Positions 1-6,751 are shown, counted from the first letter of the stretch. The stretch is 6,952 nucleotides of DNA from Pseudomonadota bacterium (GCA_027620395.1 JAQBZY010000069.1:1-6952), one strand, 5' to 3'. Translations and numbers: made by a program. Notes: generated by a model from the letters alone, not told the origin.

Positions 1-2
1 CG

Positions 3-626
3 TTCTTTCCGCCGGATTTTACATCACGCGCCGGCGACATCGTCGACGGCATCCTGGAAAGCCTCTGGATTACCATTATTTCGACCGTCGTCGGCATTGC
101 GATGTCGATACCGGTCGGGCTAGGTGCGGCGCGCAATCTGTCGCCAAGGCCGGTGTATTTGATATCGCGCGCCGTCCTGGCGATCTCGCGGACCTTTCCG
201 GAAATCATTATCGCGCTGTTTGCCGTTAAGTTGTTCGGCTTCGGTCCGTTCGCCGGTTTCATTGCGTTGTCCATCGGCACCATCGGTTTCTACGGCAAGC
301 TTCTAGCCGAAGACATTGAGGACATGGACCCCAGTCAGGCCGAGGCGGTCAAGGCCACCGGCGCCAGTTGGTTACAGTGGCTCAATTACGCCGTGCAGCC
401 ACAGGTGACGGCCCGGATGATCGGCCTCGGCATGTACCGCTTAGATATCAATTTCCGCGAATCCGCGGTGATCGGCATTGTCGGTGGTGGCGGCATCGGC
501 GCCACGCTGCTGACCTCGTTTGACCGTTACGAGTTCGATTCCTCCGCGGCCATCCTATTGGTCATCATTGTCATCGTGATGGCCGTCGAGTATTCGTCGG
601 GCTACGTCAGAAAGTGGGTTCAATGA
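3..626 (+). CDS. phnE: Phosphonate-type ABC transporter permease PhnE (first copy, 5' end cut off by the window)
   Basis: This is an inner-membrane permease of a binding-protein-dependent importer for phosphonates, or related phosphate or phosphite compounds. The frame is open from the first bases and reads FFPPDFTSRAGDIVDGILES, a stretch typical of PhnE N-terminal regions, so the true start lies left of the window. The internal ATG at 102 is not the start. Several hydrophobic segments follow. The EAA loop that docks on the ATPase is clear (EDIEDMDPSQAEAVKATGAS, then QWLNYAVQPQV), and a downstream RESAVIGIVGGGGIGATL stretch is characteristic of PhnE. It ends at TGA 624-626, one base before the next permease gene, so the two are co-transcribed and probably form a heterodimeric channel. 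The ATPase (PhnC) and binding protein (PhnD) genes are presumably upstream. Substrate cannot be told from the permease: tandem permeases also occur in the Sinorhizobium phoCDET phosphate/phosphonate importer. Confidence 0.92.
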   Translation, partial: FFPPDFTSRAGDIVDGILESLWITIISTVVGIAMSIPVGLGAARNLSPRPVYLISRAVLAISRTFPEIIIALFAVKLFGFGPFAGFIALSIGTIGFYGKLLAEDIEDMDPSQAEAVKATGASWLQWLNYAVQPQVTARMIGLGMYRLDINFRESAVIGIVGGGGIGATLLTSFDRYEFDSSAAILLVIIVIVMAVEYSSGYVRKWVQ

Positions 627-627
627 G

Positions 628-1443
628 ATGCCGGTAAAAACGGAAGCGGGCATCAAGATCTGGCAGCGGCGCGACCGGCGCACGCAATTCACCATCTGGG
701 GGATTCAGTTCGTCTGCGTCGCTGTGTTCGCCTTCTGTTGGCAATTGATTTCCGAAAAAACCGTTTGGGAATTCGTCCACGACGCGCCAACCCAAGCCCT
801 CGACATGGCGTCGCGCATGGTGCCACCAGCTTGGGGCTACATGGACAAGCTGTGGCTAGCGATTTGGGACACCATTAATATCGCGACACTCGGCACCCTG
901 ATGGCGGTGGTGTTGGCCTTTCCGATTGCGTTCCTCGCCGCCCGCAACACGACACCGTCGAAGGCCTTCATTCGGCCGGTGGCGTTGTTCATCATCGTGT
1001 CGTCGCGTTCGATCAATTCGTTGCTATGGGCTTTGATGCTGGTCACCATCATCGGCCCCGGCGTCTTGTCTGGTATTTTGGCGATCGGCTTCCGCTCGAT
1101 CGGGTTCTGCGCCAAGCTTTTGTATGAGGCAATCGAGGAAATCGACACTTCGCAAGTCGAAGCCATCACCGCGACCGGCGCCAGCGGCCCGCAGATTTTG
1201 AACTACGGTATCGTGCCGCAAATCCTTCCGGCATTCGCCGGCATTTCGGTGTTCCGCTGGGACATCAACATCCGCGAATCGGCGATCCTCGGCCTGGTCG
1301 GCGCCGGCGGCATTGGATTGCAGCTTAGCGCATCCATCAATACCGTCGCTTGGACGCAAGTGTCGCTGATCCTGCTGGTGATCCTGGCCACCGTGATCGT
1401 TTCGGAATGGGTCTCGGCGAAAGTTCGCCACGCCATTATCTGA
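628..1443 (+). CDS. phnE: Phosphonate-type ABC transporter permease PhnE (second copy)
   Basis: This is the second inner-membrane permease subunit of the same importer, 271 aa, close to the usual length for PhnE. The N-terminus is a short charged cytoplasmic stretch (residues 1-20), followed by a hydrophobic segment around 22-42 and a long periplasmic-type loop. The permease core starts near residue 75. The loop motif YEAIEEIDTSQVEAITATGA, followed by QILNYGIVPQILP, is the EAA loop that contacts the ATPase. RESAILGLVGAGGIGLQL near the C-terminus matches the equivalent stretch of the preceding permease, so the two are paralogues. The ATG at 628 follows the upstream stop by one base, which suggests translational coupling. 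No strong ribosome binding site is visible. The TGA at 1441-1443 lies inside the end of the convergent HAD gene, giving an 8-base tail-to-tail overlap. Substrate specificity is unresolved. Confidence 0.93.
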   Translation: MPVKTEAGIKIWQRRDRRTQFTIWGIQFVCVAVFAFCWQLISEKTVWEFVHDAPTQALDMASRMVPPAWGYMDKLWLAIWDTINIATLGTLMAVVLAFPIAFLAARNTTPSKAFIRPVALFIIVSSRSINSLLWALMLVTIIGPGVLSGILAIGFRSIGFCAKLLYEAIEEIDTSQVEAITATGASGPQILNYGIVPQILPAFAGISVFRWDINIRESAILGLVGAGGIGLQLSASINTVAWTQVSLILLVILATVIVSEWVSAKVRHAII

Positions 1444-2242
1444 CGTTCAACAATGCCTCGGTGACTTCGACGAAGCCGTCGCTCCGAAGCGCGTCGGTGA
1501 TCCAGGCCGGCAGAGCCAAGCAGGCATCGCGCATTTCAAGAAGATTGGCGACTCCAATGGCGTTCGGGAAGTGACCGAACATCGGCGCGTCGTTGGGCGA
1601 GTCGCCGACGAAGACTATTTCGTTGCGGTCGCGGTCGATATCGATGGCCATGGTCTCGGCCAAGAACCGCCGCGCCATGGTCAGCTTATCGTAGGCGCCG
1701 AACCAACCGTTGACGTGAATGGAACTGACTTTCGCCGTCGCCCCTGCCGCCTCGAACAGGCTAACGATGGCGGCAATTGAGGCCACGGGTAGCGGGCCGA
1801 CGTCTTCGGCAAAGTCAATCGCCAGATCGGTTTCGCGGTAGGCTTGATCGGCCGACAATCTGGCGCCGGGCACGCCGGTCAGAATGCGCTCCGCCAGCGC
1901 ATCCAGTCGCCGCCGATTGGCGATCCGGGTCGGACCGTCATCGACATAGACGCGGTGCATCCGCCGCCCGGCCCGGTCCAAACGGAACGCCAATGCGCCA
2001 TTTTCACCAATGACGCCGGCGACCGGCCAGGTCCGGGCGATCATGTCGCACCAGCCGGCCGGCCGGCCGGTCACCGGGATAACCGGGATTCCGGCAGCGC
2101 CCAGATGCTCCATGGCGGCAAAAGCGGCCGCCGGCACTTGTCCATCGATGGTCAGGGTATCATCAATATCGGTCAGCACGCATCGGACCCGGGCCAGATC
2201 CGATGCCGGCATCTCGGCCAGCGGGCGGAGCGTCCGGGTCAT
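1436..2242 (-). CDS. HAD superfamily (subclass IIB, Cof/mannosyl-3-phosphoglycerate phosphatase-like) hydrolase
   Basis: Predicted cytoplasmic Mg-dependent phosphatase of 268 aa. All four HAD motifs are present: motif I TDIDDTLT with nucleophile D25 and acid/base D27; motif II PVTGRP with T58; the motif III lysine K186 in AYDKL; motif IV VGDSPND with D214 and D218. A GENGA stretch at residues 79-83 and the large insert between motifs II and III place it in subclass IIB, whose members dephosphorylate sugar phosphates, phosphoglycerate derivatives and similar small molecules. The ATG at 2242-2240 overlaps the stop codon of glpD as ATGA. The open frame runs upstream to 2347, but that part lies inside glpD and lacks family similarity, so the coupled ATG is chosen. 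No Shine-Dalgarno precedes it, which fits translational coupling. Position after glpD suggests a phosphorylated three-carbon or glyceryl substrate, but this is inference. It is the last gene of the minus-strand operon. Confidence 0.9.
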   Translation of the reverse strand: MTRTLRPLAEMPASDLARVRCVLTDIDDTLTIDGQVPAAAFAAMEHLGAAGIPVIPVTGRPAGWCDMIARTWPVAGVIGENGALAFRLDRAGRRMHRVYVDDGPTRIANRRRLDALAERILTGVPGARLSADQAYRETDLAIDFAEDVGPLPVASIAAIVSLFEAAGATAKVSSIHVNGWFGAYDKLTMARRFLAETMAIDIDRDRNEIVFVGDSPNDAPMFGHFPNAIGVANLLEMRDACLALPAWITDALRSDGFVEVTEALLNVR

Positions 2243-3765
2243 GGGATTGTTTCGATCAATTCGGCGGCCTGCCGGCATTGCGCTGCCGTCAGATGTAAAC
2301 CGGCCTTGGTGCGCCGCCAAAGGACATCGTCGGGCGTTCTGGCCCATTCCGAGGCCTTAAGATAGGCAACCTCTCGTTCGAATAGTCCGGCCCCTAAATC
2401 CCGGCCGAGATCGCTGGGCGTCCGCGTATCGCCCAACACATCAGCGGCAAGTGCACCGTGCCGGCGGAACAGACGGCGCAAGTAAGCGCCGTCGAGACCC
2501 GGGTAGGTTTGACCGAGGGTCCGAAGAAACCCCTCGACATCGCCGTCGGCAATCTCGCCGCCCGGCAGACGCGCCGTTGCCGTCCAGGCCCGGCCGATCC
2601 CTGGGAACTGCGGCGTCAGGGCCTGCATCGCCATTTCAGCCAAGGTCCTATATGTCGTGATCTTGCCGCCGAGCACCGTCAACAGCGGCGGCATGCTAGG
2701 CCCGTTCGCGAAATCGATCCGATAGTCGCGGCTCAATGCCTGTGCCGGCTTTACATCACTGCCGACATCGTCGAACAAAGGCCGGACCCCGGAATAGGAC
2801 CAAACGACATCGTCACGGCCGGGGGCATCCTTGAAATACCGGTGGAGCACCGCCAACAGGTAAAATATTTCAGATTCCTCGATCCGTACCGCCGCCGGGT
2901 CGCCTTGATAGGCGATATCCGTCGTGCCGACCAACGTGAAAGTTTCTTCGTAGGGCAGCGCGAAAACAATCCGGCCGTCATCATTTTGCAAAATGAAGGC
3001 GTTGTCGGCCCCGGCGATCCTCGGCACCACGATATGGCTTCCTTTGATCAGCTTGAGCCTGGGGGCGGCCGGAGGCATGTCATTGATGCCGCGCAAATCG
3101 CTGAACAATCGGCCGGCCCACGGACCGGCGGCATTAACCAGGACCTTGGCGACAATTTGCCGCTCGCCGGCTTCGGTCTCGATGACTGCCCGCCACGTCG
3201 CATTCGTTTCCGGAAAAGCCTGAGCCAGCCTGGCCCGGGTCAATATCTCAGCGCCCTTCCGGCGGGCCTGCATGGCGTTGGCGACGACTAAGCGTGCATC
3301 ATCAACCCAGCAGTCCCAATACGAGAATCCATTTATGAATTCCGGCTTGAGCGCCCGACCCAAGAGCGACCCTGCCAACGCCACGGCGCCCGATCCCGGC
3401 ACCCGGTCCCGGTGCCCTATGTGATCGTACAGAAATAGGCCGAGACGGAGCATCCAGCCCGGCCGCATGCCTTTCGTCTTCGGCAACAGAAAACGGAGCG
3501 GCCAAACGATATGCGGCGCCGCGCGCAATAGGACCTCGCGCTCGCCGAGCGCCTTCCTGACCAGCCCGAATGCCCCATGTTCGAGATAGCGCAGCCCGCC
3601 ATGCACCAATTTCGAGCTTGCCGACGATGTCGCCGCGGCGAGGTCGTCCTTTTCGACCAACATGACCTTGAGGCCCCTGCCAGCGGCGTCGGCGGCAATG
3701 CCGCAACCGTTAATGCCGCCACCGACCACCAACAGGTCATACATGTCGCTTCGATCCGATGTCAT
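2239..3765 (-). CDS. glpD: Glycerol-3-phosphate dehydrogenase (FAD-dependent, aerobic type)
   Basis: Membrane-associated flavoenzyme that oxidises sn-glycerol 3-phosphate to dihydroxyacetone phosphate and passes electrons to the quinone pool. The product is 508 aa, close to E. coli GlpD (501 aa). The N-terminal Rossmann motif VVGGGINGCG (residues 13-22) and the acidic E38 ending the second strand form the FAD-binding site. It is followed by SSASSKLVHGGLRYLE (residues 47-62), a GlpD hallmark. Further conserved stretches are GSHIVVP, GTTDIAYQGDP, YSGVRPLFDD and GGKITTYRTLAEMA. The remaining C-terminal ~110 residues correspond to the helical DAO_C domain. The ATG at 3765 lies 17 bases after the glpR stop, with no clear Shine-Dalgarno. 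An alternative start at Met8 (3744), just before the Rossmann strand and preceded by a GAAG-containing stretch, is equally defensible. The gene is co-transcribed with glpR upstream and the HAD gene downstream. No frameshift or missing motif is seen. Confidence 0.96.
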   Translation of the reverse strand: MTSDRSDMYDLLVVGGGINGCGIAADAAGRGLKVMLVEKDDLAAATSSASSKLVHGGLRYLEHGAFGLVRKALGEREVLLRAAPHIVWPLRFLLPKTKGMRPGWMLRLGLFLYDHIGHRDRVPGSGAVALAGSLLGRALKPEFINGFSYWDCWVDDARLVVANAMQARRKGAEILTRARLAQAFPETNATWRAVIETEAGERQIVAKVLVNAAGPWAGRLFSDLRGINDMPPAAPRLKLIKGSHIVVPRIAGADNAFILQNDDGRIVFALPYEETFTLVGTTDIAYQGDPAAVRIEESEIFYLLAVLHRYFKDAPGRDDVVWSYSGVRPLFDDVGSDVKPAQALSRDYRIDFANGPSMPPLLTVLGGKITTYRTLAEMAMQALTPQFPGIGRAWTATARLPGGEIADGDVEGFLRTLGQTYPGLDGAYLRRLFRRHGALAADVLGDTRTPSDLGRDLGAGLFEREVAYLKASEWARTPDDVLWRRTKAGLHLTAAQCRQAAELIETIP

Positions 3766-3782
3766 GAATGGAGCCGGGGCAC

Positions 3783-4583
3783 TTAGGCGAGTACCACCTC
3801 GACCCGATGACGGTCGAGTTTCGTGGAAATCAGCCCAGGTGGTAACTGGTCCGTGAAAATAGTGTCGATATCGGAGACGTGCCCGACCCTGACCACGCCT
3901 TCGGCTTTAAACTTCGAATGATCGAGGGCGGCGAAACAACGCTTGGAAATTCGAAAGGCCGTTTCGGTGACGCCAATATCACGGAAGTCGAAATCGAGCA
4001 TACCACCATCCTCATCGATGGCGCCGATCCCGAATATGCCATAGTCGACGCGGAAACGTTCCAGAAACTCCCGCGTCGCCTCGCCAGTGGTCGAGTGGTC
4101 GCGGTGTCTGAGCACGCCGCCGGCGAGCAAAATTTGAAACTCACTTCGCCGACTGAGGGTCATCGCGACGCTCAAGTGAGTGGTGATCACGGTCAGCCGC
4201 TCATGGCCAAGCAACGCCTCGGCAACGGCTTCCATGGTGGTGCCGATATCGATGAAAATGGTCGCGTTCTCCGGAATTCGTCGCGCTACCGCGGCCGCGA
4301 TCAGGCGCTTTTCTTCCGTGAATTTTGTTTTTCTATCCTCATAATTGACATCCGACGGCCCCAGCGGCAGACCGGCGCCGCCATGAAACTTGGTGATCAA
4401 CCCTTGCCGGTCGAGCGCCATCAGATCGCGCCTGACGGTTTGCTCCGAAACCTGAAAGGAATCCGCCATGGCGCCGATCGAAACGAACCCCCGTTGATGC
4501 AAAAGCGTCAGAATTTCCGAATGCCGCGCCGACATTTTCGGCTTCACGGCGAACAGCTGTAGGGGTTCGTTTGGTTGCAACAT
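3783..4583 (-). CDS. glpR: DeoR-family transcriptional regulator, GlpR type
   Basis: Cytoplasmic DNA-binding regulator, 266 aa from the chosen start. It has an N-terminal DeoR winged helix-turn-helix (residues 18-70: ARHSEILTLLHQRG, then VSEQTVRRDLMALDRQGLI, then KFHGGA) and a C-terminal sugar-phosphate-sensing domain. The sensor has IDIGTTMEAVAEAL, VITTHLSVA, LLAGGVLR, and a GAIDEDGGMLDFDFRDIGV stretch close to the form seen in GlpR proteins, plus LDHSKFKAEG and a terminal IFTDQLPP. GlpR represses glycerol-3-phosphate genes and is released by glycerol 3-phosphate. Lying directly before glpD in the same operon fits this role and suggests autoregulation. The frame is open to an ATG at 4667, which is inside the HisE-like gene. 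ATG 4583 is preferred because a GGTGAG sits six bases before it. ATG 4589 would be too close to that site, and Met17 (4535) remains possible. Confidence 0.9.
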   Translation of the reverse strand: MLQPNEPLQLFAVKPKMSARHSEILTLLHQRGFVSIGAMADSFQVSEQTVRRDLMALDRQGLITKFHGGAGLPLGPSDVNYEDRKTKFTEEKRLIAAAVARRIPENATIFIDIGTTMEAVAEALLGHERLTVITTHLSVAMTLSRRSEFQILLAGGVLRHRDHSTTGEATREFLERFRVDYGIFGIGAIDEDGGMLDFDFRDIGVTETAFRISKRCFAALDHSKFKAEGVVRVGHVSDIDTIFTDQLPPGLISTKLDRHRVEVVLA

Positions 4584-4589
4584 CGTCAT

Positions 4590-4595
4590 CTCACC
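4590..4595 (-). promoter_or_regulatory. Ribosome binding site that favours the glpR start at 4583
   Basis: On the minus strand the sequence reads GGTGAG, then six bases, then ATG (4583). It overlaps the TGA stop of the upstream HisE-like gene, so glpR is likely translated by ribosomes finishing that gene. The in-frame ATG at 4589 directly abuts the site and is therefore less likely to be used. Confidence 0.55.
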
Positions 4596-4920
4596 GAGCC
4601 ATATCGCGGTAATTTTTCGGCAATTTTCCGGCGATCCCATGTGCCTCCTCGCGGCGGCGCATTTCATGCCAAATCTCGGAAGGATTAATCCCCATTTCAG
4701 CCAGCAGCACGACCCAGTTATAAATCATATCGACGGATTCCCTGATCACCCCGTCACGGTCGTGGGAAATGCATTCGATCGACACTTCCGCCGCTTCGAC
4801 CAGTTTCTTGGCGATTTTGTTCCGGCCATCGGCGAAAAGCTTGGCCGTTCGGGACGAAGCCGGATCGCTGCCGCGTACCGGCAGAATACTTCCATACAGG
4901 GTGTCGATTTCGCTTTCCAT
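4591..4920 (-). CDS. HisE/MazG-like nucleotide pyrophosphohydrolase (phosphoribosyl-ATP pyrophosphatase family)
   Basis: Small all-alpha protein of 109 aa resembling phosphoribosyl-ATP pyrophosphatase, which removes pyrophosphate from phosphoribosyl-ATP in histidine synthesis. Similarity runs from LYGSI (8-12) through GSDPASSRTAKLFADG (17-32), RNKIAKKLVEAAEVSIE (33-49), ESVDMIYNWVVLLAEMGI (61-78) to EIWHEMRRR. The metal-binding pattern EExxE...ExxD appears as V41-E42-A-A-E45...E61-S-V-D64, so the first acidic residue is replaced by valine. The tail after residue 90 (EEAHGIAGKLPKNYR) extends beyond the usual HisE end. No other his gene is visible; the neighbours are Na/Pi transport and glp genes. 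It is therefore more likely a specialised paralogue acting on another nucleotide or sugar triphosphate than the housekeeping HisE, though this is inference. The gene starts 33 bases after the transporter stop, with a weak ribosome binding site, and its stop lies 7 bases before glpR. Confidence 0.82.
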   Translation of the reverse strand: MESEIDTLYGSILPVRGSDPASSRTAKLFADGRNKIAKKLVEAAEVSIECISHDRDGVIRESVDMIYNWVVLLAEMGINPSEIWHEMRRREEAHGIAGKLPKNYRDMAR

Positions 4921-4953
4921 GCGGATTGCCCAATTATTCCAGTACGTTCTCGA

Positions 4954-6669
4954 TCAAGTTGCCCTCGGCAGCTCCGCCGGATCGACCCCTTCGCCTTGCC
5001 GTTCTTGATGCTCGAGGGCATCGCCAACCAGGCGGCTTTCGATCAGTTCACCGGCCCGCTCCAGGATCGGATAGGCAACCGACGTCAAGTGGCTGTTGAT
5101 CCGTTTCAGATCCCTCAGCACATCTAAGTGCAGCGCGCTGGTTTCGATTGAATCGGGACGGCCCTCGCTGATCCTACGATAATGGCTTTCAACATATTCG
5201 CGTTCGAGATCGCGGATCGAAACCTTTTCCCGCAACAACTTTCTGGCCAAATCGATGTCTCCCGACATGAACACGTTAAGCGCCAAGTCGAGATTGCCAA
5301 GGATACGGCGATGAAAGATCGACAGTTCCTTGACACCGGCGCCCGAGAAGCTTGCCTTGCGCTTAATCTTCTTAGTGGCCAATTCCATCAGATTCTTATC
5401 GATGATGTCGCCGATGTGTTCCAAATTGGTGGTGAAGCCGAGAATCTCGACCGTGCGCTCGCTCTCTTTTGCGTCGAGCTCCTCTCTCGAGAGCCGGGTG
5501 AGGTACAACTTGATCGCTTCGTGCAATCGATCGATGACGTCGTCTGATTTCTCGATCTCCTGCACGACCTTGCTGTCATTGCTTTGAAAGACGTCGAAGG
5601 TCCGAGCCAGCATCTTTCTAACTTCGTCGCCCAAGCGCAACGTTTCGCGGCCGGCGCAGGCCAGCGCCACTGCCGGCGAATCCAGCGAATTTGGATCGAG
5701 ATACATCGCCCGTCCCGGATCGTTTTCCTCGATGACATCGGGAATGATGCGCCTGGCCAGCTTGTCGACGACACCGACCAGCGGCAGAAATAATACGGCG
5801 AGCGCTAAATTGAACGCGGTATGGAAATTGGCGACCAGCCGCGCCGGGTGATCACCGGCGATGGCGATCACCGGTTGCAAATATGCAATCGCGCCCAAAA
5901 CGATGGCGACGCCGACGCCGCGCATCATCAGATTGCCGAGCGTCACCCGACGCGCCGGCGGCGGTGCACCCAGCGTCGCCACCATCGCCGTGATCGCGCC
6001 ACCAAGATTGGCGCCGAGCACCAGTGCGAAGGCAAGCTGCATGTTGAGGACGTGGATCGAGGCCAGGGTAGCGACGAGCAACACTGTCGCGACGCTGGAA
6101 TGCGCCGCCCAGGTGATCAACGCCGCCACCAATACGGCCAGCATCGGCTCGTCCGAGAGCGGCCCCATGATCACCGACATCGTTTCCGTCTGCCGCAGCG
6201 GTGCCGAGGCCAGCATCACCATCTTGAGCGCCAGCAGCATCAGGCCGAGGCCGATGGCGGTGCGGGCAAAATTTCGGCGTGAACTCGACTCGGACGATGT
6301 AAACAAGATGACGCCGAAGGCGATCAGCAATGGCGACAACCAACTGAGGTCGAGCGACAACACCTGAACAACCATGGTCGAGCCGACATCAGCGCCAAGC
6401 ATGATGGCAAGCGCCGCCGAGCCGGCGATCATGCCCCGTCCGGCGAACGATGAGACCATCAACGCCGTCGCGGTACTGCTTTGGATGGCTGCCGTCACAC
6501 CGAGCCCGGTGGCAAAGGCAATCAGGCGATTGCGGGCCGCGAACGAGAGTGCCCGGCGCAGATCGGCGCCGAACGATCGGTTGATGCCGGTCCTGACCAT
6601 GCGGATCCCCCACAGGAGAAGCGCGACCCCACCGATCATATTGACAATTGTGTCCAAGCAGGCCCCCAT
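4954..6669 (-). CDS. Na/Pi cotransporter family protein with C-terminal PhoU-like domain
   Basis: Inner-membrane sodium/phosphate transporter of the NptA/YjbB (PNaS) family, 571 aa. The N-terminal ~310 residues are strongly hydrophobic and contain the family's inverted repeat. The first half has QSSTATAL (residues 63-70) and LGADVGST (91-98); the second has HSSVATVL (190-197) and LGANLGGA (218-225). From about residue 345 to 545 the protein is soluble and helical, with two PhoU-like units (ERTVEILGFTTNLEHIGDII, and a similar charged bundle after GAGVKELSIFHRRI). Proteins of this build move phosphate with sodium; E. coli YjbB promotes phosphate export, so direction cannot be inferred from sequence alone. 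ATG 6669 is chosen because an in-frame TAG lies 18 bases upstream and a CGGA sits about 8 bases before it; Met11 is a less likely alternative. It is the first gene of the five-gene minus-strand operon. Confidence 0.92.
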   Translation of the reverse strand: MGACLDTIVNMIGGVALLLWGIRMVRTGINRSFGADLRRALSFAARNRLIAFATGLGVTAAIQSSTATALMVSSFAGRGMIAGSAALAIMLGADVGSTMVVQVLSLDLSWLSPLLIAFGVILFTSSESSSRRNFARTAIGLGLMLLALKMVMLASAPLRQTETMSVIMGPLSDEPMLAVLVAALITWAAHSSVATVLLVATLASIHVLNMQLAFALVLGANLGGAITAMVATLGAPPPARRVTLGNLMMRGVGVAIVLGAIAYLQPVIAIAGDHPARLVANFHTAFNLALAVLFLPLVGVVDKLARRIIPDVIEENDPGRAMYLDPNSLDSPAVALACAGRETLRLGDEVRKMLARTFDVFQSNDSKVVQEIEKSDDVIDRLHEAIKLYLTRLSREELDAKESERTVEILGFTTNLEHIGDIIDKNLMELATKKIKRKASFSGAGVKELSIFHRRILGNLDLALNVFMSGDIDLARKLLREKVSIRDLEREYVESHYRRISEGRPDSIETSALHLDVLRDLKRINSHLTSVAYPILERAGELIESRLVGDALEHQERQGEGVDPAELPRAT

Positions 6670-6704
6670 ACCGTCGGTCCGAGGCTACTGCGCACCCGGC
6701 AAAA

Positions 6705-6720
6705 TGTAAGATATCTTACA
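6705..6720. promoter_or_regulatory. Perfect 16-bp palindrome, candidate operator
   Basis: TGTAAGATATCTTACA reads identically on both strands. It lies 35 bases upstream of the Na/Pi gene start and covers the predicted -10 element and start point of that operon, a location typical of repressor sites. The TGTAA-N6-TTACA geometry resembles sites of Crp/Fnr-type dimers, but other dimeric regulators could fit. It does not match the E. coli GlpR operator, which has TTCG...CGAA arms. Confidence 0.55.
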
Positions 6721-6740
6721 AATTTTGACAGGTTTCGCAA
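6713..6740 (-). promoter_or_regulatory. Candidate sigma-70-type promoter of the five-gene minus-strand operon
   Basis: On the minus strand TTGCGA (6740-6735) and TAAGAT (6718-6713) are separated by 16 bases. Each matches the consensus at four of six positions, so this is weak on motif quality alone. The position is sensible: transcription would begin near 6706 and give a leader of about 37 bases before the Na/Pi gene. The palindrome at 6705-6720 overlaps the -10 element. Confidence 0.35.
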
Positions 6741-6751
6741 TTGAATCAAAT
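6725..6751 (+). promoter_or_regulatory. Candidate promoter for the divergent transglutaminase gene
   Basis: The plus strand has a perfect TTGACA at 6725-6730. The best following -10 is TCAAAT (6746-6751), four of six consensus positions but with a short 15-base spacer. If used, the leader to the ATG at 6885 would be about 125 bases. It lies in the same AT-rich patch as the opposite-strand promoter, so the two may interfere with each other. Confidence 0.22.

Noticed and set aside
190..197. Reading the HSS (instead of QSS) in the second repeat of the Na/Pi protein (residues 190-192) as a defect; positions are residue numbers in that protein
   Set aside because: Asymmetry between the two QSS-type motifs is common in this branch of the family as I know it, and the rest of the repeat is intact.
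2055..2070. Four tandem CCGG units forming a 16-base palindrome
   Set aside because: It encodes the conserved TGRPAG stretch of HAD motif II on the minus strand, so the pattern follows from codon choice and protein constraint.
2458..3291. Long plus-strand open frame (277 codons) opposite glpD, with similar ones at 1844-2365 and 3879-4562
   Set aside because: They lie wholly antisense to well-supported genes, have no recognisable domain and show low-complexity, Arg/Pro/Gly-rich stretches. They arise from the G+C-rich codon use of the opposite strand.
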